This document shows, in pieces, positions 25,194 through 34,384 of a stretch of 64,000 nt of DNA; the stretch's first letter is position 1, and each line of letters opens with the position of its first letter. The notes below the pieces were generated by a model, which was not told the DNA's origin, did no database searches, and saw nothing but the letters and a program-made list of their open reading frames with translations. A program made the position numbers and the translations under genes. Origin of the DNA: Bacteroidota bacterium (lineage in GTDB: Bacteria > Bacteroidota > Bacteroidia > Sphingobacteriales > Sphingobacteriaceae); NCBI GenBank assembly GCA_018266915.1, contig JAFDZM010000046.1, forward strand, positions 1-64,000, written 5' to 3'.

Positions 25194-25898
25194 ATGAATA
25201 TTATCATAACAGGTGCCAGCAGCGGCGTTGGTTTTGAAGCAGTGCTTGAATTTATATTGACCAACAAACATAAAGTGGTCGCCTTAGCACGATCAGAAGA
25301 TAAACTAGGGCGTTTGCTGGAAATAGCTAAGGGATTGAATCCAGAATGCGTGTTGTATCCCGTAGCTTTTGATATTGTACATGATGATTATCACCATCTG
25401 CAGCAATTTATCAATAGCCACCTTGATGGGCAAGTAGATATTCTGGTCAATAATGCCGGTGTCCTGATCAATAAACCATTTGCAGAATTATTGGAGGCAG
25501 ACTTTGTGGAGATGCTGCAAAGTAATTTTATCGGGCACGTTCGAATTACGCAAAGCTTATTACCTTATATGTCAGCAGGTTCGCATATTGTGAACATCGG
25601 CAGTATGGGTGGCTTCCAGGGAAGTGCGAAGTTTTCTGGATTATCGGCTTATTCTGCTAGCAAGGCGGCGCTACACACACTTACTGAATGTCTTGCACAG
25701 GAACTCACCGAACGCCAAATAAAAGTAAACTGCCTGGCATTAGGCTCAGCACAAACCGAAATGTTGGAGAAGGCTTTCCCAGGATATGAATCACCCGTAA
25801 TGGCTTTTGAAATGGGGAAATATATTGCTGATTTTGCGCTAACAGGTCATCGCTTTTTTAATGGAAAGGTATTGCCGGTAGCAGTGACTACGCCGTAA
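25194..25898 (+). CDS. SDR-family oxidoreductase
   Basis: The 234-residue product has the Rossmann motif TGASSGVG (6-13), NNAG (86-89), catalytic Ser137, and YSASK with Tyr153 and Lys157. The C-terminus is short, and the substrate cannot be told. It starts 21 bases after the hydroxylase stop and might be co-transcribed. One guess is a pterin-recycling or carbonyl reductase partner of the hydroxylase (dihydropteridine reductase belongs to SDR), but sequence alone does not show this. Confidence 0.9.
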   Translation: MNIIITGASSGVGFEAVLEFILTNKHKVVALARSEDKLGRLLEIAKGLNPECVLYPVAFDIVHDDYHHLQQFINSHLDGQVDILVNNAGVLINKPFAELLEADFVEMLQSNFIGHVRITQSLLPYMSAGSHIVNIGSMGGFQGSAKFSGLSAYSASKAALHTLTECLAQELTERQIKVNCLALGSAQTEMLEKAFPGYESPVMAFEMGKYIADFALTGHRFFNGKVLPVAVTTP

Positions 25899-25903
25899 TA
25901 GAT

Positions 25904-26071
25904 TTAAGTGACCAAAAGTAGGGCACCTACCAAAATAAGTTCGTAAGCTATAGCCAACAGAAACATTATCCTAATCATCTCTTTTTTAGCATTACGAAAG
26001 TCTTGACGAATACCATCAATTTCTTCCTTGAGATATTCTTTAATAACAAATATTTCGACGTCTTCGTTCAC
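25904..26071 (-). CDS. Small membrane protein, 55 residues, GTG start
   Basis: An open frame begins with GTG at 26071, one codon after the TAG of the upstream gene and in the same frame, and ends TAA at 25904. The product NEDVEIFVIKEYLKEEIDGIR... has a charged helical first half (likely coiled coil) and a hydrophobic second half (MFLLAIAYELILVGALLLV) forming one membrane helix. This coil-then-helix design repeats that of the upstream 91-residue protein, so the pair may form a complex. The near-contiguous frame suggests coupling, or a former fusion now split by a stop. Confidence 0.6.
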   Translation of the reverse strand: MNEDVEIFVIKEYLKEEIDGIRQDFRNAKKEMIRIMFLLAIAYELILVGALLLVT

Positions 26072-26074
26072 AAG

Positions 26075-26350
26075 CTACTTCTTGAAGAATACAAAAATAA
26101 CGCCAAGGATAGTAGCGATCTGACCAATCCAAAAGATAAACATCCATTTAACGGAATTGCTTATTTCCTGACTAAGATCATATTTCACTTTTGCAAGATC
26201 TTCTTTTGTAGCTAATGTTTTAATAGTTGCTTCCACTGATCGTTCAGTTTTATTATCAATGTATTTGAACATGGCCTCGGCTGTGTCGCTGCCCAATTTT
26301 TCGGATAACAGTTTATACAGCCTGGCGGTTTCTTTTGCTTCTATGTACAT
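26075..26350 (-). CDS. Small coiled-coil protein with C-terminal membrane anchor (DUF1640-like)
   Basis: The 91-residue product begins MYIEAKETARLYKLLSEKLG and has a central charged helix with ATKEDLAKVKYDLSQEISNSV, reminiscent of the coiled-coil DUF1640/YhcB-like small proteins, then a membrane helix (WMFIFWIGQIATILGVIFVFF) and a Lys-Lys end. The topology is N-cytoplasmic with a C-terminal anchor. It is followed immediately by the 55-residue frame of like design. The function is unknown. Confidence 0.75.
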   Translation of the reverse strand: MYIEAKETARLYKLLSEKLGSDTAEAMFKYIDNKTERSVEATIKTLATKEDLAKVKYDLSQEISNSVKWMFIFWIGQIATILGVIFVFFKK

Positions 26351-26463
26351 AACAAATATAAGGTTTAGGAATCAAAATTTTAATACAGGGCAGCCTTGCG
26401 CCACCCTGTATTTGTGATAAGGCAGGTAGAACAGGTTTAGGTAATTATATAAGGTTTAGGTAT

Positions 26464-26802
26464 TTATTTCTTTATGCCTATCTTCAGGAATTCATTTACT
26501 ACCACTTCGGTTACGTAGCGTTTGTTGCCGTCTTTATCTACATAGCTTCTGCTGGCCAGCTTGCCTTCAATGGCTATTTCATCGCCTTTTTTTAATATTT
26601 GTTCGGCCAGTTTAGCTTGGGCCCCCCACAACACCAGGTTGTGCCATTGGGTATCGGTTACTTTTTCGCCTTTATCGTTTTTGTAAATCTCATTGGTAGC
26701 AATGGCAATCTTTGCCAGTTTGCGGTCGTTGTCAAAGCTTTTTACTTCGGGATCCATGCCGAGGTTCCCTACCAGGCGTACACTGTTTTTTAACGTATTC
26801 AT
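26464..26802 (-). CDS. ssb: Short single-stranded DNA-binding protein
   Basis: The 112-residue product has the OB-fold of SSB: NSVRLVGNLGMDPEVK, IATNEIYKNDKGEKV, TQWHNLVLWGAQAKLAEQILKKGDEIAIEGKL. It ends right after the OB domain (EVVVNEFLKIGIKK) and lacks the Gly-rich linker and acidic DDDIPF-type tip that recruits repair and replication partners. It is therefore probably a secondary SSB (as used in transformation or stress), while the main ssb would be elsewhere. Repeated GGTTTAGG words lie just downstream (26350-26460). Confidence 0.92.
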   Translation of the reverse strand: MNTLKNSVRLVGNLGMDPEVKSFDNDRKLAKIAIATNEIYKNDKGEKVTDTQWHNLVLWGAQAKLAEQILKKGDEIAIEGKLASRSYVDKDGNKRYVTEVVVNEFLKIGIKK

Positions 26803-26913
26803 CGTTTTACTTTTTAAATATTCGTATCTGAGTCAACGATACAAAGGTGGGGCGGGATGAAAAACTTATTCGGTTAATAATCGCTTATAGTCGACAGCTT
26901 CCGTTTGTAAGCG

Positions 26914-26944
26914 TTTGTAAATGGATAAATATTATATATCTTTA
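26914..26944 (+). promoter_or_regulatory. Promoter of the zinc-ribbon gene
   Basis: TTTG at 26914-26917 and TATCTTTA at 26937-26944 (one base off TAnnTTTG) are 19 bases apart. The ATG at 26949 is only 4 bases downstream, so the mRNA would be nearly leaderless. Confidence 0.6.
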
Positions 26945-26948
26945 CTGC

Positions 26949-27314
26949 ATGAGCGAAGAAAGATATTGCCTTGATTGCGGAGAAGTATTGCATGGCCGTG
27001 CTGATAAAAAGTTTTGTAATGACCAATGCCGCAACAATTATAATAATCAGTTGAACAGCAACAGCTCAAACCTGGTGCGCAACATCAACAATATATTGCG
27101 CCGTAACCGCAGGATTTTGGAAGATTTGAATCCATCCGGCAAAACCAAAACCACCCAGAAAAAGATGGCAGCTAAAGGCTATAATTTTGAATATCATACC
27201 CGGACCTATCAAACCCAAAATGGTAAAACTTATCATTTTTGCTATGAGTATGGCTACTTGCCGTTGGATGGTGACGAAGTGCTATTAGTTAGAAGAGAAG
27301 ATAATTCGATCTGA
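26949..27314 (+). CDS. Zinc-ribbon protein (DUF2116-like)
   Basis: The 121-residue product starts MSEERYCLDCGEVLHGRADKK and contains a four-Cys set, CLDC and CNDQC, the DUF2116 type zinc ribbon. A basic, Asn-rich helix follows (NNYNNQLNSNSSNLVRNINN) and then an aromatic C-terminal domain (FEYHTRTYQTQNGKTYHFCYEYGY). The earlier in-frame start at 26847 is rejected because a promoter lies between it and this ATG. Nucleic-acid binding is plausible but not shown. It is divergent from ssb. Confidence 0.8.
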   Translation: MSEERYCLDCGEVLHGRADKKFCNDQCRNNYNNQLNSNSSNLVRNINNILRRNRRILEDLNPSGKTKTTQKKMAAKGYNFEYHTRTYQTQNGKTYHFCYEYGYLPLDGDEVLLVRREDNSI

Positions 27315-27362
27315 TCTTTGTAATCGTAGGTTTTACTGACCTTATTTTACAAAACCATGAGG

Positions 27363-27392
27363 TTGCCTTACGTGTTAGTTAACCTATATTTG
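27363..27392 (+). promoter_or_regulatory. Promoter of the OYE-family reductase gene
   Basis: TTG at 27363-27365, exactly 19 bases, then TATATTTG at 27385-27392 match the Bacteroidota consensus at every fixed position. The ATG is 14 bases downstream. Confidence 0.8.
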
Positions 27393-27406
27393 CACAAAAC
27401 ACACCT

Positions 27407-28471
27407 ATGTCTGAGTTATTTTCTCCGCTTAAAATAAAAAACATCGAATTCAGAAATCGTATTGCTGTATCACCCATGTGCGAATATTCGTCGGTTGATG
27501 GCTTTGCCAGCGACTGGCATCTGGTACACCTAGGAAGCCGTGCTGTAGGCGGCGCTGGATTAGTGATTACGGAAGCAACTGCTGTTTCTCCAGAAGGTCG
27601 CATCAGCCCTGGCGATTTAGGGATATGGAAAGATGATCATATAGAAAAGCTAAAACAGATCACAGATTTTATTCACGAGCACGGAGCAGTTGCGGGAGTG
27701 CAGTTGGCACATGCTGGCCGCAAAGCCAGTCACGAAGTGCCATGGAAAGGTAATAAGCAAATTCCATCCAATAGTGAAAATGGCTGGAAGGCATTAGCGC
27801 CAAGTCCTGTGCCATTTTCAGAAACAGAAGAGGCCCCGCTTGAACTCGATAAAGCAGGAATAGAAAAAATAAAGGCTGATTTTAAAGCCGCTGCAGCAAG
27901 GGCGTTTAAAGCAGGTTTTAAAGTGATCGAAATACATGCCGCACATGGCTACCTGATCCATGAGTTTTATTCACCATTAAGTAACCATCGTACCGATGAA
28001 TATGGCGGTTCTTTTGAGAATAGGATACGTTTGCTATTAGAGGTTATAGCCGCAGTAAAAGAAAGCTGGCCTGCTGAAAACCCATTGTTTGTACGTATAT
28101 CTTCAATTGATTGGACCGAAGGCGGATGGACTGCAGATGATTCCGTAAATCTTGCTAAAAAATTAAAGGAAGCCGGTGTCGATTTAATAGATTGCTCATC
28201 AGGTGGAAATATATTGGCGAAAATTCCTTTAAAACCCGGTTACCAGGTGGAATTTGCCGAACGAGTTCGCAAGGAGTCGGGAATTATGACCGGTGCTGTT
28301 GGACTAATAACCGAAGCGGAGCAGGCCAATGAAATCATAAAAAGTGAACAGGCTGATATAGTATTGCTGGCCCGTGAACTGTTACGCGATCCGTATTTTC
28401 CGTTACGTGCGGCGCATCAATTAGGGCAGGAGATCAAGTGGCCTGTGCAATATGAGCGGGCAAAGTGGTAA
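27407..28471 (+). CDS. namA: NADPH dehydrogenase, old yellow enzyme family (NamA/YqjM-like)
   Basis: This FMN flavoprotein reduces the C=C bond of enones and other electrophiles. The 354-residue product is the short YqjM class: FSPLKIKNIEFRNRIAVSPMC with the FMN-tuning Cys, QLAHAGRKASH, EIHAAHGYLIHEFYSPLSNHR and ARELLRDPYFPLRAA. HAAHGYL contains the substrate-binding His pair. It has its own strong promoter and a repeat of the CCTCACCCCAACCCC type right after the stop. An oxidative or electrophile stress role is suggested by the following OsmC gene. Confidence 0.93.
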   Translation: MSELFSPLKIKNIEFRNRIAVSPMCEYSSVDGFASDWHLVHLGSRAVGGAGLVITEATAVSPEGRISPGDLGIWKDDHIEKLKQITDFIHEHGAVAGVQLAHAGRKASHEVPWKGNKQIPSNSENGWKALAPSPVPFSETEEAPLELDKAGIEKIKADFKAAAARAFKAGFKVIEIHAAHGYLIHEFYSPLSNHRTDEYGGSFENRIRLLLEVIAAVKESWPAENPLFVRISSIDWTEGGWTADDSVNLAKKLKEAGVDLIDCSSGGNILAKIPLKPGYQVEFAERVRKESGIMTGAVGLITEAEQANEIIKSEQADIVLLARELLRDPYFPLRAAHQLGQEIKWPVQYERAKW

Positions 28472-28506
28472 GCCTCACCCCAACCCCTCTCCAATAGAGA
28501 TGGGCT
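28472..28506. repeat. Degenerate CCTCACCCC hairpin repeat
   Basis: The sequence CCTCACCCCAACCCCTCTCC is followed by a weakened inverted part (AGAGATGGGCT). It is a decayed relative of the intact hairpin at 55064-55102 and directly follows the namA stop. It may act as a weak terminator. Confidence 0.6.
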
Positions 28507-28587
28507 TAAATATGGAAAAAGTTAACATACACTTACAACTAACTTAATTCAATCAAATTACATTCACACTTTAAACAAAGACAAACT

Positions 28588-29007
28588 ATGAAACGCACAG
28601 CAAAAGCCCACTGGAATGGCAACTTAATGGAAGGCAAAGGGGAAATTACCACTCAGAGCACTATTTTAAATAATACCCAATATTCATTCAAAACCCGTTT
28701 TGCCGATGGCATCGGTACTAACCCGGAAGAATTATTGGCTGCTGCTCATGCAGGTTGCTTTACTATGGCAGTAAGCGCTGTTTTGGCGCAGGCCGGTTAT
28801 ACAGCAAATGATCTGAATACAGAGGCTATACTTGACCTGGACCTTCAAAATTTAGTAATCAACGGTATCCACCTGGAAATTAAAGGTTCACCTATTGATG
28901 GTGTATCTGAAGAGAAATTTAAAGAAATTGCAGAAGGTGCAAAGGCAAATTGCATCATTTCAAAAGCTTTGAGCGTGCCAATTACATTGAACGTTCAGTA
29001 TAGCTAA
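28588..29007 (+). CDS. osmC: OsmC-family peroxiredoxin
   Basis: The 139-residue product is an OsmC thiol peroxidase that reduces organic hydroperoxides. The two redox Cys are Cys57 (AAAHAGCFTMAVS) and Cys122 (AKANCIISKAL); the opening KRTAKAHWNGNLMEGKG is typical of the OsmC subgroup. Length is normal. It has a separate terminator (29029-29061) and a 116-base gap after namA. Confidence 0.94.
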   Translation: MKRTAKAHWNGNLMEGKGEITTQSTILNNTQYSFKTRFADGIGTNPEELLAAAHAGCFTMAVSAVLAQAGYTANDLNTEAILDLDLQNLVINGIHLEIKGSPIDGVSEEKFKEIAEGAKANCIISKALSVPITLNVQYS

Positions 29008-29028
29008 TAACTGATTCTAAGAGTATTT

Positions 29029-29061
29029 AAAAAGGGAGTTCCGGTTTCGGGATTCCCTTTT
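29029..29061 (+). terminator. Intrinsic terminator of osmC
   Basis: AAAAAGGGAGTTCC pairs with GGGATTCCCTTTT around a short loop and is followed by TCTATTTT. It lies 22 bases after the osmC stop. Confidence 0.8.
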
Positions 29062-29152
29062 CTATTTTATGAAAAATAAAATGTGATATTGGCATATATC
29101 GTTTCGTAACGTAAATACTATATTTATAGTCTTATCATCTAAACTGCATCGT

Positions 29153-30532
29153 ATGATATCAAATCGACTAAAATTCTTACTATTTTCGGCATCCCTTTTC
29201 TTATTGGCATTTCAGGCAATGGCACAGCCGAGGTTGCCGAAGGGATATTACTGGAAAAAGCTTCCAAACGGATTGGAAGTTGTCGTAATCGAAAACAGCA
29301 AGGTGCCATTAGCCACTATTGAGATTGCTGTTAAAAACGGGGCATACACCGAAGGTCCAGAGTACAGTGGCTTGTCGCATTTATTTGAACACATGTTCTT
29401 TAAGGCAAACAAGGATTACCCTGACCAGGAGAAGTTCCTGAAACGTACCCAGGAATTAGGCGCTATCTGGAATGGCACCACCAACGTGGAGCGTGTAAAC
29501 TACTTTTTTACATTTGATCGTGACAGCCTGAAAGCAGGATTGAAATTTATGAATGCCGCTATCCGTTTCCCGATATATCGCGAAGAAGATATGAAAAAGG
29601 AACGCCCGGTAGTTGACGGCGAGTTTCAACGTGCAGAAAGCGATCCTGGTTTCCAGCTTTGGTTTAATGTACAGCAGCACCTTTGGGGCGATCTCATCAC
29701 CCGTAAAAACCCTATTGGTATCCACGAAGTGATCAATACGGCTACGCCAGAGAAGATGATGATCATCAAAAACAAATACTATTTCCCTAACAATAGCTTG
29801 CTGACAATCTGCGGTGATGTGAAACACGAAGAAGCATTTGCCCTGGCTGAAAAAATATTCGGCGACTGGGAAAGCAGCGGTTTTGATCCAATCAAAAAAT
29901 ACCCAATACCTCCATTTAAGCCATTGGATAAAAGCGATTACTTTGTTAAAGAAACCACCATTGCACAAACACCAGAGATGCAATTCTCATGGCAGGGGCC
30001 ATCTTATCTGACCGATTCAGCTTCTACTATTTCTGCTGATGTGTTTTCAACTATATTAGGTTTAAACTCATCTAAGCTGCAGCAAGCACTGGTTGACAAA
30101 GGTTTAGCATCGGGCGTTTCATTCAATTATACTACTTGTAAGTACGTTGGGCCTATTGATCTGTTTGTTACGCCTAATCCAAATAAACTGAAGGAGTGTT
30201 ATGCGGAAATAATCAACCAGGTAAGCCAGTTTGCCAATACGGATTACTTTACAGATGAACAGTTAAACGATGCAAAAGCCATTTTGCTGCGTAACCGTAT
30301 CCATAATATGGAGAAACCATCAAGTTTGCCAAGCCAGGTAAGTTATAACTGGTGCAGTACTTCATTGGATTACTTTACCGATAACGATGACAACTATCAA
30401 AAGGTAACCCGCGAGGACATTGTAAGATATATCAAAAAATACATTGCAGGTAAACCTATGGTTGCAGGCTTGATCATCAACCCTGAATTAAATAAACAAT
30501 TAAATGCCAGTTCGTTCTTTGCAGCCAAATAA
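29153..30532 (+). CDS. M16-family zinc peptidase, catalytic subunit
   Basis: The 459-residue product has a signal peptide (cleavage near AMA-Q, about 24-25) and the inverse zinc motif HLFEH at 76-80 with the distal acidic residue in the following helix region (DGEFQRAESDP). It is the catalytic half of an M16B pair and probably works in the periplasm on peptides. The next gene encodes the partner and begins 16 bases after this stop. The order catalytic then non-catalytic is normal for heterodimeric M16B proteases. Confidence 0.92.
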   Translation: MISNRLKFLLFSASLFLLAFQAMAQPRLPKGYYWKKLPNGLEVVVIENSKVPLATIEIAVKNGAYTEGPEYSGLSHLFEHMFFKANKDYPDQEKFLKRTQELGAIWNGTTNVERVNYFFTFDRDSLKAGLKFMNAAIRFPIYREEDMKKERPVVDGEFQRAESDPGFQLWFNVQQHLWGDLITRKNPIGIHEVINTATPEKMMIIKNKYYFPNNSLLTICGDVKHEEAFALAEKIFGDWESSGFDPIKKYPIPPFKPLDKSDYFVKETTIAQTPEMQFSWQGPSYLTDSASTISADVFSTILGLNSSKLQQALVDKGLASGVSFNYTTCKYVGPIDLFVTPNPNKLKECYAEIINQVSQFANTDYFTDEQLNDAKAILLRNRIHNMEKPSSLPSQVSYNWCSTSLDYFTDNDDNYQKVTREDIVRYIKKYIAGKPMVAGLIINPELNKQLNASSFFAAK

Positions 30533-30548
30533 CCTTAAACTGATCATC

Positions 30549-31886
30549 ATGAAAAAGAAAATATTTATACTGCTTACCGGCATTGCCGCATTTAATCTTC
30601 AAGTTGTAAAGGCACAGCAGGCAAAACCCTACGATATGACCATTGACGGGGTGAAAGTAATTGTTCAGCCCAGTGGCAATGATATAGTCGAAATACAAAC
30701 TGCTATAAAAGGTGGTGTGCGTAACTATGCTGCCGATAAAACAGGTATCGAGTCGCTGGCATTGACAGGCTTAGCTGAGTGCGGTACAATGAAGCGTGAT
30801 AAGAACAGCTTTAAAAATCAGCTGGATAAAGTAGGGGCAGATGTATACGGTTTTAGCGGCAGGGATTACTCCATTGTAAAAATGAACTGTATTAAAGGAG
30901 ACTTTGAGACAGTTTGGCCTTTATACGCCGAAATGATGACCATACCCGCTTTTGATGCTAAAGAATTTGACAGGGTTAAACAAGATGCTGTCAACAATCT
31001 AAAGCAAAATGAAGGCCGCCCGGATGCTGCTATTGATAAATATGCTAATAGAGTTGCATTTGCAGGTCGCGATTATGCAAAAGACCCCAATGGTACTGTA
31101 GATAATATCAATAAAATAACTGCCGAAGAAGCAAAAGCTTATTATAAATCCATATTAACACGGTCACGTATGCTAATCGTTATCGTGGCTGATCTGGACA
31201 GAACAGTTATCGAGCAAAAAGTAAGTCAGTTGCTGAATGGTATAAAACAAGGCGCTCCTTTTGAATTGAAAAAAGAAGACTTCCGTATTTATAAAAACTC
31301 ATTCTCAGCTGAGCAACGCGACTTGGCAACCAACTATGTAGAAGGTATTACTGGCGGCCCGGAAGCAGGCACACCCGATTTTGATGCTTTTAATGTAGCC
31401 ATGCGGATATTTGCAAACCGTCACTTTCTTGATGTGCGTACGAATAATGGGTTATCATATGCCCCCCAGGCTTGGTTTAGCTATGGTGCAACTTCAGTTG
31501 CCAAGTTTGCAGTTTCGACAACACAACCAAATAAATATATCGAGGTATTCGACAGGCTGGTTGACAAGATCAAAACAGATGGCTTTAAACCTGAAGAGGT
31601 GGCCGATATGAAAGTAACTTATCTTACAGGTTTCTACTATCGCCAGGAAACAAATGCTGCACAGGCTGCATCATTGGCTACCAACGAAATTATATTCAAT
31701 AACTGGCACCGTTCATATTCTTTGGTTGATGACGTGAAAAAGTTGACTGCCGAGCAGGTGAGTGATGCTTTTCGTAAATATATCGGCAACATAGTTTGGG
31801 TATACCAGGGCGACCCTAAAAAGGTTGATCCGTTAAAGTACACCAATGGTACCATTGATAAAGGTGTTGGCGGCGTAAATAACTAA
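30549..31886 (+). CDS. M16-family peptidase, non-catalytic partner
   Basis: The 445-residue product begins at ATG 30549 (MKKKIFILLTGIAAFNLQVVKAQ signal peptide in two parts); a longer frame overlapping the upstream gene is rejected. The position of the zinc motif is occupied by GIESLALTGLAECG, so the HxxEH residues are absent. The rest keeps the M16 fold, including the NNGLSYAPQAWFSYG Arg/Tyr-type region that in other pairs binds substrate. It most likely forms a clam-shell with the catalytic subunit. Confidence 0.9.
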   Translation: MKKKIFILLTGIAAFNLQVVKAQQAKPYDMTIDGVKVIVQPSGNDIVEIQTAIKGGVRNYAADKTGIESLALTGLAECGTMKRDKNSFKNQLDKVGADVYGFSGRDYSIVKMNCIKGDFETVWPLYAEMMTIPAFDAKEFDRVKQDAVNNLKQNEGRPDAAIDKYANRVAFAGRDYAKDPNGTVDNINKITAEEAKAYYKSILTRSRMLIVIVADLDRTVIEQKVSQLLNGIKQGAPFELKKEDFRIYKNSFSAEQRDLATNYVEGITGGPEAGTPDFDAFNVAMRIFANRHFLDVRTNNGLSYAPQAWFSYGATSVAKFAVSTTQPNKYIEVFDRLVDKIKTDGFKPEEVADMKVTYLTGFYYRQETNAAQAASLATNEIIFNNWHRSYSLVDDVKKLTAEQVSDAFRKYIGNIVWVYQGDPKKVDPLKYTNGTIDKGVGGVNN

Positions 31887-31908
31887 AAAAATTACCGGAG
31901 GGGAGGAG

Positions 31909-34185
31909 TCAGGATGCTAAAGCCGGCTCCTCTTCTTTTATTGAACCAACCGTACCGATTGGCAAGGTGAAGAAGAATTCTGTTCCTGAACCCTGGGTGC
32001 TTTCAACCCAAATCTTACCGTTACATTTTTCAATCAGGTCTTTACAGAATAGCAAGCCCATTCCGGTTCCTGATTCATTGTTGGTCCCGGTTCCGCTATC
32101 TACTTTGCTTTTGAATAGCTTGTTCGCTTGTTTTTCAGTCATACCCACACCACTATCCTTTACGGATATCAGGATATAATTATCATCTTTCTGATAAGCG
32201 CTCACTATGATAGTATCATCCTTACGCGAGAACTTGATAGCATTGGTAATCAGGTTACGGGTAACGATACGTATTGAGTTTGGATCAGCTGCAACGGTAA
32301 TATTTTCCGACACATTATCGGTCAGCTTAATGCCTTTTTCTGCAGCCTGTTCAGTGTAGTTGCTTACCTCGTATGAAATGACATCCTTAACAGGGAAGCT
32401 TTTTGCCGAACTGTCGAAGTTTTCCATCTGGCTGTTAATCCAAAATAATAAGGTATCCAAAAAGTCAGAAGTATATTCCAGTTTCTTTAGTGCCTGTGGT
32501 ATCATGGTCAGAAACTGGTCATGTGATATGGTATCGTCTTCCAGTAAGCCGAACAGGCCGCGTAATGTGCTCAGCGGTGCTCTCAGGTCATGCGCCAGAA
32601 CGGAAATAAGCCTGTCTTTCAGGTTGTTCAGATCATTTAATTTATGGGCCTGCTCATTCAGATCAGACTTTTGTTGAATTACCTCAGCATTTTTATCCTC
32701 AAGAATTGTATTGATCTTTTGCTGTTTCAGCTTAGCTTTGTAGTAAACGATCAGGATAGCGGCCATACCTAATATAATCAGGAAGAATATAGCGCTCAAT
32801 AAGCCTTGTCTTTGTATTTTTTGCTGATACAGGTCATCCTGGCGCTGGTGCTGTGCTGCCAGTATCTGTTGTTTCTCGTTAAAGACTGATTCCAGGTTAA
32901 ACGATGTCAGTTTGCGTACACTTTCATCACTTTTTAGGCTATCCTTTAAAGCAATATATTTTTTTTGTGCCTTATAGGCCTCGTCGAATCTGCCAAGGCC
33001 ACCGAGCGCTTCGCTTAGTTGCATGGCAGCGCTGGTACGGTTAGCAAGGCTTCCCATCTTGTTCGACAGCTCGTTGGCCATTAAAGCATATTTGTAAGCC
33101 TTTTGGTAATCTTTTTGCAGGTTATAAACTATAGCATAATCAACGTAAGTGACCGCCCTGTTATAATCAATTTTAAAATCATTCGATATTTTTAATGCCT
33201 GCGCCAGGTAGTTCAATGCAACATCATATTGTTTTTTATAAGCATAGCACAAGCCAAAGTCGGCATTTAAAGAGCTCAGACCGTTTTTGTCATCCAGGTC
33301 TTTAGTTAGTTTTAGCGATTTATTCAGGTAGGCGATGGCATCATCGTATTTCTTTTCTGCAATCATGATCTCGCCCATGTTTTCATAGGCAGTACTTACA
33401 CCCTGCACATTCTTCGATTCCTGCCATATCTTGATCGCACGCTTGTAATATTCCATCGATTTTGGATATAACTCCATGTTTTGCATGATTATACCAATAT
33501 CGTTGTAGTCCTTTGCTGAGGAAAGTTTATCATTCAGCTTTAAATTGATGGAAAGCGATTTGAAGTAATTATCAAGCGCCAGAGATGATTTACCAATGTT
33601 ATCGGAAAGCATACCTATGTTGTGGTAGCTATAAGCGATGCCATTCTCATCTTTTAATTTCTTGTATATTTCAAGGGCCTGCTGAAAATAATTTGAGGCG
33701 AGGTTATAATCAGCAATATTATTATTGTACATGCGGCCAGCCTCTATATAACAATTAGCAAGACCGGCTTCATCCTTCATGTTGGCATACAGTAATCTTG
33801 CCCCATTAAAGTTTTTCTTGGCTGCATCATAGTCCCCTTTTAAAGAGTAAACCCTTGCTTCTGAAACCATACCATCGGCAATCCCCATTTTATACTTTAC
33901 CGTTAACGATCGGTTTATAGCTAATTTGGCGTAGTATAAGGTGCTATCGGGGTTTACATCGACAAACTCGGCAGCCAGTTTGTTTATACGGTTAATAGTT
34001 AAGGTGTCAGTCGGATTTTCCTTAGAAGTAGCCAATAAATTACGCAGACTATCAACCTTAAGGTTAGCAAGGTTATATGCCCCCGAACTGTAAGGAGTAT
34101 AAACAGTAGCCGATACTTTTACAGCGGATAGCAGAAGAATTATAATTAAAAATGACTTGAAATTTTTGATGACCGATGATGACAT
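31909..34185 (-). CDS. TPR-containing sensor histidine kinase (paralogue 1)
   Basis: The 758-residue product has an N-terminal hydrophobic signal/anchor, six or seven tetratricopeptide repeats (about 85-415) that would lie in the periplasm, one membrane helix (about 462-482), a short coiled coil, the phosphoacceptor box SVLAHDLRAPLSTLRG with His532, and an ATPase domain (NLITNAIKFS, DSGVGM, GTGMGLLFCKDLIEKC). No response regulator is adjacent. It is a tandem duplicate of the next gene, with about 200 bases between them. The TPR part suggests sensing through protein contacts, but the ligand is unknown. Confidence 0.94.
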   Translation of the reverse strand: MSSSVIKNFKSFLIIILLLSAVKVSATVYTPYSSGAYNLANLKVDSLRNLLATSKENPTDTLTINRINKLAAEFVDVNPDSTLYYAKLAINRSLTVKYKMGIADGMVSEARVYSLKGDYDAAKKNFNGARLLYANMKDEAGLANCYIEAGRMYNNNIADYNLASNYFQQALEIYKKLKDENGIAYSYHNIGMLSDNIGKSSLALDNYFKSLSINLKLNDKLSSAKDYNDIGIIMQNMELYPKSMEYYKRAIKIWQESKNVQGVSTAYENMGEIMIAEKKYDDAIAYLNKSLKLTKDLDDKNGLSSLNADFGLCYAYKKQYDVALNYLAQALKISNDFKIDYNRAVTYVDYAIVYNLQKDYQKAYKYALMANELSNKMGSLANRTSAAMQLSEALGGLGRFDEAYKAQKKYIALKDSLKSDESVRKLTSFNLESVFNEKQQILAAQHQRQDDLYQQKIQRQGLLSAIFFLIILGMAAILIVYYKAKLKQQKINTILEDKNAEVIQQKSDLNEQAHKLNDLNNLKDRLISVLAHDLRAPLSTLRGLFGLLEDDTISHDQFLTMIPQALKKLEYTSDFLDTLLFWINSQMENFDSSAKSFPVKDVISYEVSNYTEQAAEKGIKLTDNVSENITVAADPNSIRIVTRNLITNAIKFSRKDDTIIVSAYQKDDNYILISVKDSGVGMTEKQANKLFKSKVDSGTGTNNESGTGMGLLFCKDLIEKCNGKIWVESTQGSGTEFFFTLPIGTVGSIKEEEPALAS

Positions 34186-34384
34186 TTAATTTATAATAAC
34201 CTGTATAAACAAATCAAAAAAGGCGATGAGGAATGTTGGTAACCGCCTTAAATGCATTTACTTACCTTTTATACGGAAGTATGCTGTTAAATTGTTTTAT
34301 TCACGCTTAAAAAAATTAACCCGATTTAGTATAAAGTGGAATTATGAGGACTATTGAATTGCCTGGAGCTATTTTAAACACGGT

